A stretch of DNA of 56,920 nt from Sporolactobacillus putidus. Its GTDB lineage: Bacteria > Bacillota > Bacilli > Bacillales > Sporolactobacillaceae. Below the pieces are notes generated by a model. It was given only the letters and a program-made list of their open reading frames with translations, made no database searches and was not told the DNA's origin. Location: the NCBI RefSeq assembly GCF_014647035.1, contig NZ_BMOK01000017.1, positions 1-56,920 on the forward strand, read 5' to 3'. The translations under genes and the position numbers were made by a program. How positions within the stretch are numbered: position 1 is the first letter of the stretch; the number at the start of each line of letters is the position of its first letter. Shown here one piece after another: positions 18,581-30,712 of this stretch.

Positions 18581-18943
18581 ATGACTAAAGAAGATATCAT
18601 TGGCGCTATTAAAGAGATGTCTGTTCTTGAACTGAACGATCTCGTAAAAGCAATTGAAGACGAGTTTGGTGTAACTGCTGCTGCTCAGGTTGCTGCTCCG
18701 GCCGGTGCAGGTGCCGCAGTAGAAGAAGAAAAAACGGAATTCGACGTTATTCTTGCTGAAGCCGGTGCGCAGAAAATCAAGGTTATCAAAGTTGTCCGTG
18801 AAATCACAGGCCTTGGTCTGAAGGACGCAAAGGCATTGGTTGACGGCGCACCTAAGGCTGTCAAAGAAGGCGCTGCTAAAGAAGAAGCCGAGGAAATCAA
18901 AGGCAAGCTTGAAGAAGTTGGCGCAAAGGTCGAACTGAAATAA
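18581..18943 (+). CDS. rplL: Ribosomal protein L7/L12
   Basis: Stalk protein that recruits translational GTPases. The 120-residue product has the N-terminal dimerisation helix, an alanine/glycine-rich hinge (about 35-50) and the conserved C-terminal domain ending GAKVELK. A strong terminator follows immediately. Confidence 0.98.
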   Translation: MTKEDIIGAIKEMSVLELNDLVKAIEDEFGVTAAAQVAAPAGAGAAVEEEKTEFDVILAEAGAQKIKVIKVVREITGLGLKDAKALVDGAPKAVKEGAAKEEAEEIKGKLEEVGAKVELK

Positions 18944-18953
18944 GTTCGGATTC

Positions 18954-18982
18954 AAGCCCGCGCTTGCGCGGGCTTTTTATTT
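18954..18982 (+). terminator. Terminator after rplL
   Basis: Perfect stem AAGCCCGCGC (18954-18963) with GCGCGGGCTT (18966-18975), followed by a T-rich tail. It ends the L10 operon. Confidence 0.93.
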
Positions 18983-19101
18983 TTCTTGAAACAGGTAAAC
19001 AATTTTACAGACATGAACAAAACCGCTGCCCGAACGGAGAGCACACCCGCTTCGTTCGGATGCCCTTCGTTTTTTACTATTCTTTTTAAGGTGAGTTATC
19101 T

Positions 19102-19698
19102 ATGAGCGAACACTATTATTCACAGCACCCTCAGGCAGCGAGCCACCGCCAAAGCGTGACCCTGCAATTGAGAGGCAGAACGCTTACTTTTGTTACAGAC
19201 GCCGGGGTTTTTTCGAAAAGAGGCATTGATTTTGGCTCTGGATTGCTGATTGACACCTTCAGGGAGCCCGAGATACCCGGCGATATTCTGGATATGGGCT
19301 GCGGATACGGGCCGATCGGGATTGCTCTTTCAAAATCCTTTCCGGGACGTCAGGTAATGATGGCTGACATAAATGAGCGGGCAGTTGCGCTTGCCGAAGA
19401 AAACGTCCGGGTCAACCAGGCCAGGGCAAAGGTGTGCCAGAGTAATTTATTCGAACAGATCGATGGACCGTTCGCCGCAATTGTCACCAACCCACCGATT
19501 CGCGCTGGAAAAAAAATTGTCCATCAGATTTTTTCCGATGGGTATGATTTTCTCGAGAGCAAGGGGGAATTATGGACGGTTATTCAAAAGAAGCAAGGGG
19601 CTCCTTCGGCACTGAAGGCCCTTCAGTCAATCTTTGAAACAGTCAACGTTGTCGCGAAAAAGAAGGGCTATTTTGTTTTTTGTGCAAAAAAGAATTGA
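19102..19698 (+). CDS. rsmC: RsmC-like SAM-dependent methyltransferase (YbxB)
   Basis: Small class I methyltransferase of the RsmC/RlmG group, 198 residues. SAM motif I ILDMGCGYGPIGI and the catalytic NPPIRAGK loop (NPPhR/Y type for base N-methylation) are present. 16S rRNA guanine methylation is inferred from the family, not shown. It always sits between rplL and rpoB in Bacillus. Its last codon overlaps the rpoB -35 region. Confidence 0.88.
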   Translation: MSEHYYSQHPQAASHRQSVTLQLRGRTLTFVTDAGVFSKRGIDFGSGLLIDTFREPEIPGDILDMGCGYGPIGIALSKSFPGRQVMMADINERAVALAEENVRVNQARAKVCQSNLFEQIDGPFAAIVTNPPIRAGKKIVHQIFSDGYDFLESKGELWTVIQKKQGAPSALKALQSIFETVNVVAKKKGYFVFCAKKN

Positions 19699-19723
19699 CT
19701 TTAAAATACTACTGTGATATTAT
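19695..19723 (+). promoter_or_regulatory. Promoter of rpoB-rpoC
   Basis: TTGACT (19695-19700), 17 bases, TATTAT (19718-19723). The leader of about 137 bases includes the stem CGGTAA (19804-19809)/TTGCCG (19825-19830) followed by ATTTTTT, a possible weak attenuator. Confidence 0.8.
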
Positions 19724-19866
19724 GTTTTAATGCTAACATCGGTGTAGTTGTCGGTATAGAACTCCCTTTTTCTGGGAAAACTAATCAAATAATTTTTGAA
19801 CTACGGTAAGCTCAGATGTTTGGTTTGCCGATTTTTTCAATATGCTTGATTTGAGGGGTGAAATAG

Positions 19867-22800
19867 TTGACAGGTCAACTCGTACAATACGGACGCCACC
19901 GCCAACGCAGGAGCTACGCTCGGATTAAAGAAGTACTGGAACTCCCTAATCTTATTGAAATTCAAACCGCCTCCTATCAGTGGTTTCTTGATGAGGGCAT
20001 TCGGGAAATGTTTCAGGATATTTCACCGGTGGAAGATTTTACGGGAAATCTTATTCTGGAATTTGTCGACTATAGTTTGGGAGAACCCAAATATTCCGTT
20101 GACGAAGCAAAGTCCCGCGATGTGACTTATGCTGCACCGTTGCGCGTCAAAGTTCGACTGATTAACAAAGAGACGGGTGAAGTTAAGGAACAGGAAGTAT
20201 TCATGGGCGATTTCCCTCTGATGACAGAGGCGGGAACGTTTATCATTAATGGTGCGGAACGGGTCATTGTTTCACAGCTGGTACGTTCTCCAAGTGTTTA
20301 CTTCAATGAAAAATTCGATAAAAACGGCAAAAAAGGTTTTGGAGCGACGGTCATTCCAAACCGGGGAGCCTGGCTTGAATATGAGACCGACGCTAAAGAC
20401 GTGGCTTATGTGAGAATAGACCGCACAAGAAAAGTACCTGTGACGGTCCTTTTGCGTTCCCTCGGATTCAGCACAGATCAGGAGATTATCGATCTTCTGG
20501 GCGATGATGAGTTTCTTAGAAACACTTTGGAAAAAGATAATACGGACAGTACAGATAAAGCGCTTGTCGAAATTTACGAACGTCTTCGCCCCGGCGAACC
20601 GCCGACCGTGGAAAACGCGAAGAGTCTGCTTGAAGCTCGCTTTTTCGACCCGAAACGCTATGATTTGGCCAATGTCGGCCGCTATAAAATGAACAAGAAG
20701 CTGAACATTAAGAACAGGCTTTTCAATCAGCGGCTGGCTGAAAAACTTGTAGATCCTGAGACGGGAGAAATTGTCGCTAACGAAGGCACACTGCTCGACC
20801 GCCGGACTCTTGACAGGCTGTTGCCGACGATTGAGAAAAAACTGGGCTTTGTGGAATATACGCCTCACGAAGGTGTCATTGCCGGCCAGACGGTCAGAGT
20901 GCAGGCAATCAGCGTCTATTCGCCGCTCGATGAAGACAGGGGCAAAGTGATTAAGGTCATGGGCAACTGCGGCATTGACAAGTCTATCAAACATATCACC
21001 CCCGCGGATATTTTGTCGTCAATCAACTATTTCTTTAATCTGCTTCACGGTATTGGCGATACAGATGACATCGACCATCTCGGAAACCGCCGGCTGAGAT
21101 CTGTTGGTGAATTGCTGCAGAATCAGTTCCGTATCGGCTTGTCGCGGATGGAACGCGTGATTCGTGAACGGATGTCGATCCAGGACACCAACAGCATCAC
21201 ACCTCAGGCGCTGATTAATATCCGGCCTGTCATCGCTTCAATCAAGGAATTCTTCGGAAGTTCGCAGCTTTCACAGTTCATGGATCAGACAAATCCTCTG
21301 GCTGAGCTGACACATAAGCGGCGGCTTTCCGCACTCGGACCAGGCGGTTTGACTAGAGAACGTGCCGGAATGGAAGTGCGCGACGTGCACTATTCGCATT
21401 ACGGCCGCATGTGTCCTATTGAAACCCCTGAAGGCCCGAACATCGGTCTGATCAACTCGCTGTCCAGCTATGCGCGTGTAAATAAGTACGGTTTCATTGA
21501 AACCCCGTATCGCCGGGTCGATCCCGATACAGGCAAAGTAACGGAGCACATTGATTATCTGACGGCGGACGAAGAAGACAATTACGTCGTTGCCCAGGCG
21601 AACGCCGAACTGAACGACGATGGTTCGTTTAAGGACGATCATATACTGGCACGTTTCCGTAGTGAAAATCTCGTTGTTCACAGAGACCGCGTCGATTATA
21701 TGGACGTTTCTCCGAAGCAGGTTGTCTCTGTCGCATCGGCGTGCATCCCTTTCCTTGCCAACGACGACTCCAACCGTGCGCTGATGGGTGCGAACATGCA
21801 GCGTCAGGCGGTTCCGCTTCTGCAGCCTGAGGCGCCGATTGTCGGAACCGGTATGGAATATGTATCGGCCCGTGACTCGGGAGCTGCAATCCGTTCAAAG
21901 CATCGCGGCCGCGTTGAATATGTTTCCGCAAAACAAATTAGAATCCGCACGCTTGAGACGGTTGACGGCCGGGAAACAGAAGGCGATGTAGTCGCTTATA
22001 AACTGTCAAAATTCGAGCGATCCAACCAGGGTATGTGCTACAATCAGAAGCCGATTGTTGACAAAGGGATGATTGTCGACATGGGAGAAATTATCGCCGA
22101 CGGTCCTTCGATGGATCAGGGCGAACTCGCACTCGGACGCAATGTGCTTGTCGGCTTCATGACCTGGAACGGCTATAACTATGAAGATGCGGTTATTATG
22201 AGTGAGAAGCTTGTCAAAAATGACGTTTACACGTCTATTCATATTGAAGAATACGAATCGGACGCCCGCGATACAAAGCTCGGACCGGAGGATATCACTC
22301 GTGACATTCCGAATGTCGGCGAAGACGCTTTGAAAAATCTGGACGACCGGGGCATCATTCGCATCGGCGCTGAAGTTCGTGACGGTGATATTCTTGTCGG
22401 AAAAGTAACACCAAAAGGCGTTACGGAACTGACGGCGGAGGAACGCCTTCTTCACGCGATTTTTGGCGAGAAAGCACGTGAAGTGCGCGATACCTCTTTG
22501 AAAGTGCCGCACGGCGGCGGCGGTATTGTTCACGACGTTAAAATATTCACCCGGGAAGCGGGCGACGAACTCCCGCCGGGTGTCAATGAACTTGTGCGTG
22601 TCTATATTGTTCAAAAAAGAAAGATTCATGAAGGCGACAAAATGGCCGGCCGTCACGGAAACAAAGGTGTTATTTCCAAAATCTTGCCTGAAGAGGATAT
22701 GCCTTTCCTGCCGAACGGACGTCCGCTTGATATCATGCTGAATCCGCTCGGTGTGCCTTCCCGAATGAATATCGGCCAGGTGCTTGAACTTCATCTTGGC

Positions 22801-23388
22801 ATGGCTGCGCGCGAACTGGGCATTCATGTGGCAACACCGGTCTTTGACGGAGCCAGAGAAGAAGATGTCTGGAGCACATTGGAAGAAGCCGGCCTCTCAA
22901 GAGACGGGAAAACCATTCTTTACGACGGCCGAACAGGCGAACCGTTTGACAACCGTGTATCTGTAGGCGTGATGTACATGATCAAGCTGGCCCACATGGT
23001 TGACGATAAACTGCATGCCCGTTCCACAGGACCGTATTCACTGGTTACTCAGCAGCCGCTGGGAGGCAAGGCTCAATTCGGCGGTCAGCGTTTTGGTGAA
23101 ATGGAAGTCTGGGCGCTTGAAGCCTATGGCTCTGCACACACACTTCAGGAAATCCTGACAGTCAAATCCGACGATGTTGTAGGACGTGTGAAAACTTACG
23201 AATCGATTGTCAAAGGTGAAAATGTTCCGGAACCGGGCGTACCGGAATCATTTAAAGTTTTGATTAAAGAACTGCAAAGCCTTGGCATGGACGTCAAAGT
23301 TTTGGCAGCCGACCATTCGGAAATTGTCATCAAGGAACTCGAAGACGAGGAAGAAACGCTTGATGACAGTCTGAACGTACAAGTCTGA
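19867..23388 (+). CDS. rpoB: RNA polymerase beta subunit
   Basis: Catalytic core subunit, 1173 residues, about 20 shorter at the C-terminus than B. subtilis. It begins [20 protein letters not shown] from a TTG start at 19867 with GAGGGGTGA upstream. The rifampicin region ([20 protein letters not shown]) has the susceptible residues. The late segments [14 protein letters not shown] and [13 protein letters not shown] are intact. rpoC follows after 96 bases with no terminator. Confidence 0.99.
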   Translation: MTGQLVQYGRHRQRRSYARIKEVLELPNLIEIQTASYQWFLDEGIREMFQDISPVEDFTGNLILEFVDYSLGEPKYSVDEAKSRDVTYAAPLRVKVRLINKETGEVKEQEVFMGDFPLMTEAGTFIINGAERVIVSQLVRSPSVYFNEKFDKNGKKGFGATVIPNRGAWLEYETDAKDVAYVRIDRTRKVPVTVLLRSLGFSTDQEIIDLLGDDEFLRNTLEKDNTDSTDKALVEIYERLRPGEPPTVENAKSLLEARFFDPKRYDLANVGRYKMNKKLNIKNRLFNQRLAEKLVDPETGEIVANEGTLLDRRTLDRLLPTIEKKLGFVEYTPHEGVIAGQTVRVQAISVYSPLDEDRGKVIKVMGNCGIDKSIKHITPADILSSINYFFNLLHGIGDTDDIDHLGNRRLRSVGELLQNQFRIGLSRMERVIRERMSIQDTNSITPQALINIRPVIASIKEFFGSSQLSQFMDQTNPLAELTHKRRLSALGPGGLTRERAGMEVRDVHYSHYGRMCPIETPEGPNIGLINSLSSYARVNKYGFIETPYRRVDPDTGKVTEHIDYLTADEEDNYVVAQANAELNDDGSFKDDHILARFRSENLVVHRDRVDYMDVSPKQVVSVASACIPFLANDDSNRALMGANMQRQAVPLLQPEAPIVGTGMEYVSARDSGAAIRSKHRGRVEYVSAKQIRIRTLETVDGRETEGDVVAYKLSKFERSNQGMCYNQKPIVDKGMIVDMGEIIADGPSMDQGELALGRNVLVGFMTWNGYNYEDAVIMSEKLVKNDVYTSIHIEEYESDARDTKLGPEDITRDIPNVGEDALKNLDDRGIIRIGAEVRDGDILVGKVTPKGVTELTAEERLLHAIFGEKAREVRDTSLKVPHGGGGIVHDVKIFTREAGDELPPGVNELVRVYIVQKRKIHEGDKMAGRHGNKGVISKILPEEDMPFLPNGRPLDIMLNPLGVPSRMNIGQVLELHLGMAARELGIHVATPVFDGAREEDVWSTLEEAGLSRDGKTILYDGRTGEPFDNRVSVGVMYMIKLAHMVDDKLHARSTGPYSLVTQQPLGGKAQFGGQRFGEMEVWALEAYGSAHTLQEILTVKSDDVVGRVKTYESIVKGENVPEPGVPESFKVLIKELQSLGMDVKVLAADHSEIVIKELEDEEETLDDSLNVQV

Positions 23389-23484
23389 AATTCGGAATCA
23401 ACCTCTTCTAGTAAAACAACAGCTTGGTCAAACAACTCGGTGGCAGGATTGCCAAAACATTGAAAATAAAGGGAGGTTGCCCCC

Positions 23485-26400
23485 TTGCTGGATGTTAATA
23501 AATTTGAATTCATGAAGATTGGTTTAGCGTCGCCGGACAAAATCCGGTCATGGTCGCATGGTGAAGTCAAGAAACCGGAAACGATTAACTACAGAACCCT
23601 GAAGCCGGAAAAAGACGGGTTGTTCTGCGAGCGGATTTTCGGACCGACAAAAGACTGGGAATGCCACTGCGGAAAATACAAACGTGTCAGATATAAAGGT
23701 GTCGTCTGTGACCGCTGCGGCGTTGAGGTAACAAGGGCAAAAGTCCGCCGAGAAAGAATGGGCCACATCGAGCTGGCAGCTCCGGTGTCCCACATATGGT
23801 ATTTCAAAGGAATTCCAAGCCGGATGGGACTTTTACTCGACATGTCTCCGAGAGCTTTGGAAGAAGTTATCTACTTCGCATCTTATGTCGTGACCGAACC
23901 TGGCGATACGCCGCTGGAGAAGAAACAGCTTCTTTCCGAAAAAGAATACCGCAACTACAGAGAAAAATACGGCAGTGCTTTTAAAGCAGGAATGGGCGCC
24001 GAGTCCATCAAAAAACTGCTGCAGGATGTCGATTTGGACAAAGAATCGAACTTGCTGCAGGAAGAACTGAAAACCGTTCAAGGACAGCGCAGGACAAGGG
24101 CTGTGAAACGTCTCGAGGTCATTGAGGCATTCCGTGAATCAGGAAACGAGCCATCATGGATGGTGCTCGATGTCCTCCCGGTGATCCCTCCGGAACTCCG
24201 TCCAATGGTCCAATTGGACGGAGGCCGGTTTGCTACTTCCGACCTGAACGACCTGTACCGCCGCGTGATCAACCGGAACAACCGCTTGAAAAGGCTGCTT
24301 GATCTAGGCGCGCCCAGCATTATTGTGCAGAATGAAAAGCGAATGCTTCAGGAAGCAGTAGATTCACTGATCGATAACGGCCGCCGCGGGCGTCCTGTCA
24401 CGGGGCCGGGCAACCGTCCGCTGAAGTCCCTCTCCCATATGCTTAAGGGAAAGCAGGGACGCTTCCGCCAGAACCTGCTGGGCAAACGTGTGGACTATTC
24501 GGGCCGTTCAGTTATAGCTGTAGGGCCAAGTCTGCAGATGTACCAATGCGGACTCCCGAAGGAAATGGCACTTGAGCTGTTCAAACCTTTCGTTATGAAA
24601 GAATTGGTCAGCCGCGGGATTGCTAATAACATCAAAAGCGCCAAACGGAAGGTTGAAAAAGTTCACCCGGATGTATGGGGTGTTCTTGAAGATGTCATCA
24701 AGGAGCATCCGGTTCTTCTGAACCGGGCGCCAACGCTGCACCGGCTGGGCATTCAGGCTTTCGAACCGAGAATCGTTGAAGGTCGTGCCATCCGCCTCCA
24801 TCCGCTCGTGTGTACGGCATACAACGCCGACTTCGATGGCGACCAGATGGCTGTTCACGTTCCGCTTTCAACCGAAGCTCAGGCTGAAGCCCGTCTGCTG
24901 ATGCTCGGCGCGCAGAACATTTTGAATCCAAAAGACGGCAAGCCGATCGTTACCCCTTCCCAGGACATGGTGCTCGGCAACTATTATCTGACGCTTGAAA
25001 GAAAAGGCGCTGTCGGTGAAGGAAAAGTATTCAAAGATGCGAATGAAGTCATGCTGGCTTATCATAACGGCTTTGTTCACCTGCATTCACGGATCGCCAT
25101 TCCGGCATTGTCCGTTCATAACCATACTTTTACCGAAGAGCAAAATAAACAGTATCTGCTGACGACAGTGGGCAAGCTGATTTTCAATCGCATTCTGCCT
25201 CCGTCTTTTCCATATATTAACGAACCGACGGATCACAACCTTCAGCTCGCCACACCGGACAAATATTTCATACCAATGGGTTCAGACATAGCGAAGGAGA
25301 TTTCCGGACGTGAAGAGATCCCTCCGTTTAAGAAGGGCTATCTCGGACACATCATTGCTGAAGTATTTAAACGCTATAAAGTCACGGAAACTTCCAAGTT
25401 TCTCGACCGGCTGAAGGCCCTGGGCTTCCAATATTCGACAAAGGCGGGAATTACCGTCGGCGTTTCCGACGTTATCGTGCTTCCTGAGAAAAAGGAAATC
25501 CTCGACAAGGCGGAAGAAGATGTACAGAAAGTAATGAAACAGTTCCGCAGGGGCTTGATCACGGAGGACGAGCGTTATGAACGGGTCGTCGGTATCTGGA
25601 GCGATGCCAAGGATACCATTCAATCCAAACTGATGGACTCTCTTGCGAAAACCAATCCGATTTTCATGATGAGCGACTCCGGAGCCCGTGGTAATGCGTC
25701 GAACTTTACGCAGCTGGCAGGAATGCGCGGGCTGATGGCCGATCCATCCGGCCGAATCATTGAATTGCCGATCATTTCGAGTTTCCGTGAAGGGCTGACG
25801 GTTCTGGAATACTTTATTTCAACACACGGAGCCCGGAAGGGACTGGCCGACACGGCTCTGAAAACTGCGAACTCAGGTTATCTGACTCGCCGTCTGGTCG
25901 ATGTCGCTCAGGACGTTATCGTCAGAGAAGAGGACTGCGGTACAGACCGCGGTATTGTGGTTCGGGCAATCCGCGAAGGCAGCGAAGAAATTGAAAGCCT
26001 GTATGACCGTTTGGTCGGCCGTACGGCAAACCAGACGGTTTACCATCCGGAAACCGACGAGCTGCTTGTTAATAAAGGCGAGCTGATCAATGAAGATGTT
26101 GCGGCGAAGATCGTCGACGCCGGCATTGAGGAAGTCGAAATTCGCACGGTCTTTACTTGCGAAACGCGGCACGGTGTCTGCAAGAAGTGCTATGGCCGCA
26201 ATCTGGCAACCGGTTCTGAAGTTGAGGTCGGCGAAGCTGTCGGCATTATTGCCGCGCAGTCCATCGGTGAGCCGGGTACGCAGCTGACCATGCGCACATT
26301 CCATACGGGAGGCGTGGCCGGCGACGACATCACTCAAGGTCTTCCGCGTATTCAAGAATTGTTTGAAGCCCGGAATCCAAAGGGGCAGGCGGCCATATCG

Positions 26401-27111
26401 GAAATCAACGGTGTCGTGACCGTAGTCAGTGAATTGAAGGATAAGAGGGAAGTAACGGTTAAGGGTGATCTTGAAACAAGGCATTACACGGTTCCGCTGA
26501 GCGCGCGCATGAAAGTGATGGAAGGAACGGAGATTAAAGCCGGAGAACCGTTGACCGAAGGTTCGATTGACCCGAAAGAGCTGCTTCATGTTGTGGGATT
26601 GCAAGGCGTGCAGAACTACCTGCTGCGTGAAGTGCAGAAAGTTTACCGGATGCAGGGTGTGGAAATCGGCGACAAGCACGTTGAAGTTATGGTGCGCCAG
26701 ATGATGCGGAAGATTCGCGTCGTCGAAAGCGGAGATACTTCCGTTCTTCCGGGAGCGCTCGTTGACGTTCATCGGTTTAAAGAAGACAACCGTGAAGTGC
26801 TCCTTCATCGCAAGGCTCCGGCAACCGGCCATCCGGTGCTTCTCGGTATTACCAAGGCAGCTCTCGAAACGGATTCGTTCCTGTCTGCAGCTTCATTCCA
26901 GGAAACCACTCGCGTGCTGACCGATGCGGCGATCAAAGGAAAAGTGGATGAACTGCTCGGCCTGAAAGAGAATGTCATTATCGGCAAACTGATTCCTGCC
27001 GGAACGGGTATGCCGAAGTACCGGAACGTCGTTATTGAGACCGAAGACAAAGAGGGAACGAACACTGAAAGCGCCCCGCGAGACGAAGCGCTGATCAACC
27101 AGGAAGGTTAA
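23485..27111 (+). CDS. rpoC: RNA polymerase beta' subunit
   Basis: Holds the active-site magnesium: NADFDGDQM supplies the three aspartates. The 1208-residue product has zinc site 1 (CHCGKYK and CDRCG near 60-78) and zinc site 2 ([13 protein letters not shown]). It starts at TTG 23485 with GGGAGG upstream, matching the B. subtilis start MLDVN. Its stop lies nine bases before the -35 of the ybxF promoter. Confidence 0.99.
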   Translation: MLDVNKFEFMKIGLASPDKIRSWSHGEVKKPETINYRTLKPEKDGLFCERIFGPTKDWECHCGKYKRVRYKGVVCDRCGVEVTRAKVRRERMGHIELAAPVSHIWYFKGIPSRMGLLLDMSPRALEEVIYFASYVVTEPGDTPLEKKQLLSEKEYRNYREKYGSAFKAGMGAESIKKLLQDVDLDKESNLLQEELKTVQGQRRTRAVKRLEVIEAFRESGNEPSWMVLDVLPVIPPELRPMVQLDGGRFATSDLNDLYRRVINRNNRLKRLLDLGAPSIIVQNEKRMLQEAVDSLIDNGRRGRPVTGPGNRPLKSLSHMLKGKQGRFRQNLLGKRVDYSGRSVIAVGPSLQMYQCGLPKEMALELFKPFVMKELVSRGIANNIKSAKRKVEKVHPDVWGVLEDVIKEHPVLLNRAPTLHRLGIQAFEPRIVEGRAIRLHPLVCTAYNADFDGDQMAVHVPLSTEAQAEARLLMLGAQNILNPKDGKPIVTPSQDMVLGNYYLTLERKGAVGEGKVFKDANEVMLAYHNGFVHLHSRIAIPALSVHNHTFTEEQNKQYLLTTVGKLIFNRILPPSFPYINEPTDHNLQLATPDKYFIPMGSDIAKEISGREEIPPFKKGYLGHIIAEVFKRYKVTETSKFLDRLKALGFQYSTKAGITVGVSDVIVLPEKKEILDKAEEDVQKVMKQFRRGLITEDERYERVVGIWSDAKDTIQSKLMDSLAKTNPIFMMSDSGARGNASNFTQLAGMRGLMADPSGRIIELPIISSFREGLTVLEYFISTHGARKGLADTALKTANSGYLTRRLVDVAQDVIVREEDCGTDRGIVVRAIREGSEEIESLYDRLVGRTANQTVYHPETDELLVNKGELINEDVAAKIVDAGIEEVEIRTVFTCETRHGVCKKCYGRNLATGSEVEVGEAVGIIAAQSIGEPGTQLTMRTFHTGGVAGDDITQGLPRIQELFEARNPKGQAAISEINGVVTVVSELKDKREVTVKGDLETRHYTVPLSARMKVMEGTEIKAGEPLTEGSIDPKELLHVVGLQGVQNYLLREVQKVYRMQGVEIGDKHVEVMVRQMMRKIRVVESGDTSVLPGALVDVHRFKEDNREVLLHRKAPATGHPVLLGITKAALETDSFLSAASFQETTRVLTDAAIKGKVDELLGLKENVIIGKLIPAGTGMPKYRNVVIETEDKEGTNTESAPRDEALINQEG

Positions 27112-27119
27112 ACAAGGTG

Positions 27120-27149
27120 TTGACAACAGGGAACGCCTGGTGCTATTAT
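27120..27149 (+). promoter_or_regulatory. Promoter of ybxF (rpsL-fusA region)
   Basis: TTGACA (27120-27125), 18 bases, TATTAT (27144-27149). The predicted start falls in a perfect palindrome, AGTGTTC-TT-GAACACT (27155-27170). Confidence 0.8.
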
Positions 27150-27154
27150 AGCTG

Positions 27155-27170
27155 AGTGTTCTTGAACACT
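27155..27170 (+). repeat. Perfect 16-base palindrome at the ybxF start site
   Basis: AGTGTTC (27155-27161), TT, GAACACT (27164-27170). It lies at the predicted +1 of the ybxF promoter and about seven bases before the ribosome site, so it could act as a DNA operator or as an mRNA 5' hairpin. I know no regulator with this site. Confidence 0.85.
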
Positions 27171-27192
27171 TGTTGCTTTGGAGGATGCTGCG

Positions 27193-27444
27193 ATGTCTTA
27201 TGATAAAGTGGCACAAGCAAAAAACGGAATTATTATTGGTACGAAACAAGCGCTGAAGGCAATGAGAGAAAACCGGGTTAAAGAGGTTGTCATTGCTGAA
27301 GATGCAGATCTTCGTGTAACCAGTAAAGTGCTGACACTTGCGGAAGAATTAGATGTTCCGGTTTGCACCGTGGACTCTATGAAGAAACTTGGTCAGGCTT
27401 GCGGCATTGAAGTCGGGGCCTCGGCCGTTGCAATAAAAAGATAA
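27193..27444 (+). CDS. ybxF: L7Ae-family RNA-binding protein YbxF
   Basis: A K-turn-binding L7Ae/L30e-like ribosome-associated protein, 83 residues. It starts [19 protein letters not shown] and keeps the family segment [20 protein letters not shown] 27193 is used, eight bases after TTTGGAGG; an upstream TTG (27178) lies ahead of that ribosome site. A perfect stem-loop terminator separates it from rpsL. Confidence 0.93.
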   Translation: MSYDKVAQAKNGIIIGTKQALKAMRENRVKEVVIAEDADLRVTSKVLTLAEELDVPVCTVDSMKKLGQACGIEVGASAVAIKR

Positions 27445-27485
27445 TGTTTTTGCAAGAGAGAAATCTTTTGCAAAAACACTTTTTT
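27445..27485 (+). terminator. Stem-loop terminator between ybxF and rpsL
   Basis: Perfect 11-base stem TGTTTTTGCAA (27445-27455) with TTGCAAAAACA (27468-27478), then C and six T. A second small hairpin (CTTTTT/AAAAAG around GCGC) overlaps the T-run. I see no strong promoter before rpsL, so readthrough is probably needed. Confidence 0.7.
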
Positions 27486-27545
27486 GCGCGAAAAAGGAAC
27501 CGCCTGGATCAGTGGGTTTAGAAATTTGAAAGGAGGAACAGGTAA

Positions 27546-27959
27546 ATGCCTACAATTAATCAATTAATTCGTCAAGGACGCCAGTCCAAAATCAAAAAGT
27601 CAACATCACCTGCTCTGAACAGGGGATACAACAGTTTCAAGAAATCATTGACCAATGACTTTGCACCGCAGAAAAGAGGAGTGTGCACGCGTGTTGGCAC
27701 ACTGACTCCTAAAAAACCTAACTCTGCCCTGCGCAAATATGCCCGTGTCCGTCTGTCGAACAACATTGAAGTGAATGCCTACATTCCGGGAATCGGACAC
27801 AATCTGCAGGAACACAGTGTCGTTCTGATTCGCGGAGGACGTGTCAAGGACCTTCCTGGTGTGCGCTACCATATTATTCGCGGCGCACTTGATACGGCCA
27901 GTGTTGTTGATCGTAAACAGGGCCGTTCAAAATACGGTGCCAAGAAACCTAAGGGATAA
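27546..27959 (+). CDS. rpsL: Ribosomal protein S12
   Basis: Decoding-centre protein, 137 residues. The streptomycin-region segment [17 protein letters not shown] has the sensitive lysine. Residues 20-45 differ somewhat from Bacillus but the [11 protein letters not shown] motif is intact. ATG 27546 follows AAAGGAGG. First gene of rpsL-rpsG-fusA-tuf. Confidence 0.98.
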   Translation: MPTINQLIRQGRQSKIKKSTSPALNRGYNSFKKSLTNDFAPQKRGVCTRVGTLTPKKPNSALRKYARVRLSNNIEVNAYIPGIGHNLQEHSVVLIRGGRVKDLPGVRYHIIRGALDTASVVDRKQGRSKYGAKKPKG

Positions 27960-27991
27960 TCATTGAACTGAAACAGGAAGGAGGAATTTCC

Positions 27992-28462
27992 ATGCCTAGA
28001 AAAGGCCCAGTCGAAAGACGAGATGTTTTACCTGATCCACTATATAATTCAAAGTTGGTCACACGTCTGATCAACCGTATCATGAAAGATGGAAAAAGAG
28101 GAAAGGCTCAGACCATCCTTTATCAATCCTTTGATTTAATCAAGGAACGAACGAACCAGGAACCTATGGAAGTATTTGAACAGGCGCTTAAGAACGTCAT
28201 GCCGGTTCTCGAAGTCAAGGCACGCCGTGTCGGGGGTTCCAACTATCAGGTACCGGTTGAAGTCCGCCCGGAACGCCGGACGACTTTAGGTCTGCGTTAT
28301 CTTGTCAATTATTCAAGACTGCGCGGCGAAAAAACGATGATTGAAAGATTAGCCAATGAAATCATCGATGCTTCCAATAACACCGGCGCGTCTGTGAAGA
28401 AGCGCGAAGATATGCATAAGATGGCGGAAGCCAATAAGGCTTTTGCTCATTATCGTTGGTAA
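27992..28462 (+). CDS. rpsG: Ribosomal protein S7
   Basis: Nucleates assembly of the 30S head; 156 residues. The N-terminal signature [20 protein letters not shown] and the C-terminal [21 protein letters not shown] are typical. It starts 32 bases after rpsL with AAGGAGG upstream, and fusA follows closely. Confidence 0.98.
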   Translation: MPRKGPVERRDVLPDPLYNSKLVTRLINRIMKDGKRGKAQTILYQSFDLIKERTNQEPMEVFEQALKNVMPVLEVKARRVGGSNYQVPVEVRPERRTTLGLRYLVNYSRLRGEKTMIERLANEIIDASNNTGASVKKREDMHKMAEANKAFAHYRW

Positions 28463-28493
28463 CACCAACAAATAGCAGGAAGGAGTGAAAACC

Positions 28494-30572
28494 ATGGCGA
28501 GGGATTTCTCCTTGGAGAAAACGCGCAATATCGGAATTATGGCACACATTGATGCCGGTAAAACGACAACGACCGAACGCATTCTTTTTTATTCCGGACG
28601 TATCCATAAAATTGGCGAGACCCATGAAGGGGCTTCGCAAATGGACTGGATGGATCAGGAAAAAGAGCGTGGCATTACGATCACATCTGCCGCAACAACC
28701 GCTCAATGGAAAAATCATCGAATCAACATTATCGACACCCCGGGGCACGTGGACTTTACCGTTGAAGTTGAACGCTCACTGCGTGTACTTGACGGAGCCG
28801 TAACGGTTCTCGATGCTCAGTCGGGTGTTGAACCTCAGACAGAAACCGTCTGGCGCCAAGCAACGACCTATGGTGTTCCGAGAATTGTGTTTGTCAATAA
28901 AATGGACAAAATCGGTGCGGATTTCCTGTACTCATGCAAAACGTTGCATGAACGTCTGCAGGCAAACGCCCATCCGATTCAGCTTCCGATGGGGGCTGAA
29001 GACAATTATAAAGGCGAAATCGATCTGGTCGGCATGCAGGCATTCATCTATGAAGATGACCTGGGGTCAATTGTCGAAGCAGAAGAGATTCCTGATGAAT
29101 ACAAGGATCAGGCCGAAGAATATCATGACAAACTGATTGAAGCGGTTGCCGATGTTGATGATGACATCATGGAAAAGTATCTTAACGGCGATGAAATCAC
29201 CAAAGAAGAACTGAAAGCAGCGATCCGCAAAGCAACTTGTGCCGTCAAGTTTTATCCTGTTCTGTGTGGAACAGCGTTCAAGAATAAAGGCGTTCAGCAC
29301 GTACTGGACGCAGTTATTGATTACCTGCCGTCTCCGCTCGATGTACCGCCAATTAAGGGTACACTCCCGGATTCCGGAGAAGAAGTTGAACGCGCCGCAG
29401 ATGACAACGCCCCATTTGCAGCTTTGGCATTCAAAGTTATGACCGATCCTTTTGTCGGCAAGCTGACATTCTTCCGTGTTTATTCCGGAACGGCTGAAGC
29501 CGGATCTTATGTTCAAAACTCGACAAAGGATTCACGTGAACGCCTTGGCCGTATTTTGCTGATGCACGCCAATCACCGTAGCGAAATCAAAAAGGTTTAC
29601 TCCGGAGATATCGCTGCAGCGGTCGGGCTGAAGAACACAACAACCGGTGATACGCTTTGTGATGAAGGCAGTCTTATTGTCCTCGAATCGATGGAATTTC
29701 CGGATCCGGTCATTCATGTTGCCATCGAACCAAAGTCGAAGGCAGACCAGGATAAAATGGGTATCGCTTTGGCAAAACTTGCTGAAGAGGATCCAACCTT
29801 CAAAACGAAGACGGATGAGGAAACCGGTCAAACGATTATTGGCGGTATGGGCGAGCTTCACCTCGATATCATCGTTGATCGCCTGCGCCGCGAATTCAAA
29901 GTGGACGCCAACGTCGGCGCTCCGCAGGTTGCTTATCGTGAAACGCTCACGAAAGCAGGCAGGGCGGAAGGCAAGTTCATCCGTCAGTCCGGTGGCCGCG
30001 GGCAGTACGGACACGTCTGGATCGAATTCGAGCCGCTCAAAGAAGGCGAAGGATTTGTTTTTGAAAACAAAATCGTCGGCGGCGTCGTTCCTCGCGAGTA
30101 CATCCCTGCGGTCGAGGCAGGTTTGAAAGAAGCCCTGCAGAACGGACTTCTTGCCGGATATCAGCTTATCGATGTCAAGGCAAGCCTGGTTGACGGATCC
30201 TATCACGATGTTGATTCAAGTGAAATGGCGTTCAAAATCGCTGCTTCGATGGCGCTGAAAGCATCCAAGAATATCTGTGCACCGGTTATCCTGGAACCGA
30301 TCATGAAAGTAGAAGTCAGCATGCCTGAAGAATACCTTGGCGATATTATGGGCGACATAACCAGTCGGCGCGGACGTGTGGACGGGATGGAAGCGCGTGC
30401 GGGTGCTCAGGTTGTCAGTGCCCATGTGCCTCTGGCAGAAATGTTCGGCTATGCGACAACTCTTCGTTCGGCCACTCAGGGACGTGGAACATTTACGATG
30501 CAGTTCGATCATTACGAAGAAGTTCCGAAGAGCGTCAGTGAAGAGATTATTAAAAAGAATACCGGTGAATAA
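28494..30572 (+). CDS. fusA: Elongation factor G
   Basis: Ribosomal translocase GTPase, 692 residues. G-domain motifs: [16 protein letters not shown] and NKMD; domains II to V follow. ATG 28494 is chosen ([16 protein letters not shown]) with GGAAGGAG upstream; an in-frame GTG at 28485 lies inside that ribosome site. A perfect stem-loop spans the stop codon (30557-30584). Confidence 0.98.
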   Translation: MARDFSLEKTRNIGIMAHIDAGKTTTTERILFYSGRIHKIGETHEGASQMDWMDQEKERGITITSAATTAQWKNHRINIIDTPGHVDFTVEVERSLRVLDGAVTVLDAQSGVEPQTETVWRQATTYGVPRIVFVNKMDKIGADFLYSCKTLHERLQANAHPIQLPMGAEDNYKGEIDLVGMQAFIYEDDLGSIVEAEEIPDEYKDQAEEYHDKLIEAVADVDDDIMEKYLNGDEITKEELKAAIRKATCAVKFYPVLCGTAFKNKGVQHVLDAVIDYLPSPLDVPPIKGTLPDSGEEVERAADDNAPFAALAFKVMTDPFVGKLTFFRVYSGTAEAGSYVQNSTKDSRERLGRILLMHANHRSEIKKVYSGDIAAAVGLKNTTTGDTLCDEGSLIVLESMEFPDPVIHVAIEPKSKADQDKMGIALAKLAEEDPTFKTKTDEETGQTIIGGMGELHLDIIVDRLRREFKVDANVGAPQVAYRETLTKAGRAEGKFIRQSGGRGQYGHVWIEFEPLKEGEGFVFENKIVGGVVPREYIPAVEAGLKEALQNGLLAGYQLIDVKASLVDGSYHDVDSSEMAFKIAASMALKASKNICAPVILEPIMKVEVSMPEEYLGDIMGDITSRRGRVDGMEARAGAQVVSAHVPLAEMFGYATTLRSATQGRGTFTMQFDHYEEVPKSVSEEIIKKNTGE

Positions 30573-30584
30573 CAACCGGTATTC
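30557..30584 (+). repeat. Ten-base inverted repeat across the fusA stop
   Basis: GAATACCGGT (30557-30566), eight-base loop, ACCGGTATTC (30575-30584). No T-run follows, so it is not a classical terminator. It could slow ribosomes or protect the fusA 3' end after cleavage upstream of tuf. Confidence 0.8.
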
Positions 30585-30712
30585 ATCGATAGGCACATTG
30601 TCACAACTTTTGTTTTATTGTAAGCTAAGGACGACGGCTTGTACCTGCCGGATTCCTTACTGCATATAAATTAAAAAAATTTGCTTTGAATTTAAAGGAG
30701 GATATAAATTCC

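Noticed and set aside
25873-26832. 319-residue minus-strand open frame inside rpoC
   Set aside because: Codon-bias shadow of a highly conserved gene; no ribosome site or family match. The same holds for the long antisense frames in rpoB, clpC, fusA and rplB.
27164-27175. GAACACTTGTTG near the ybxF start as a LexA (DinR) box
   Set aside because: It lacks the flanking C and G of the Bacillus consensus and one half-site is wrong; the overlapping perfect palindrome explains the symmetry better.
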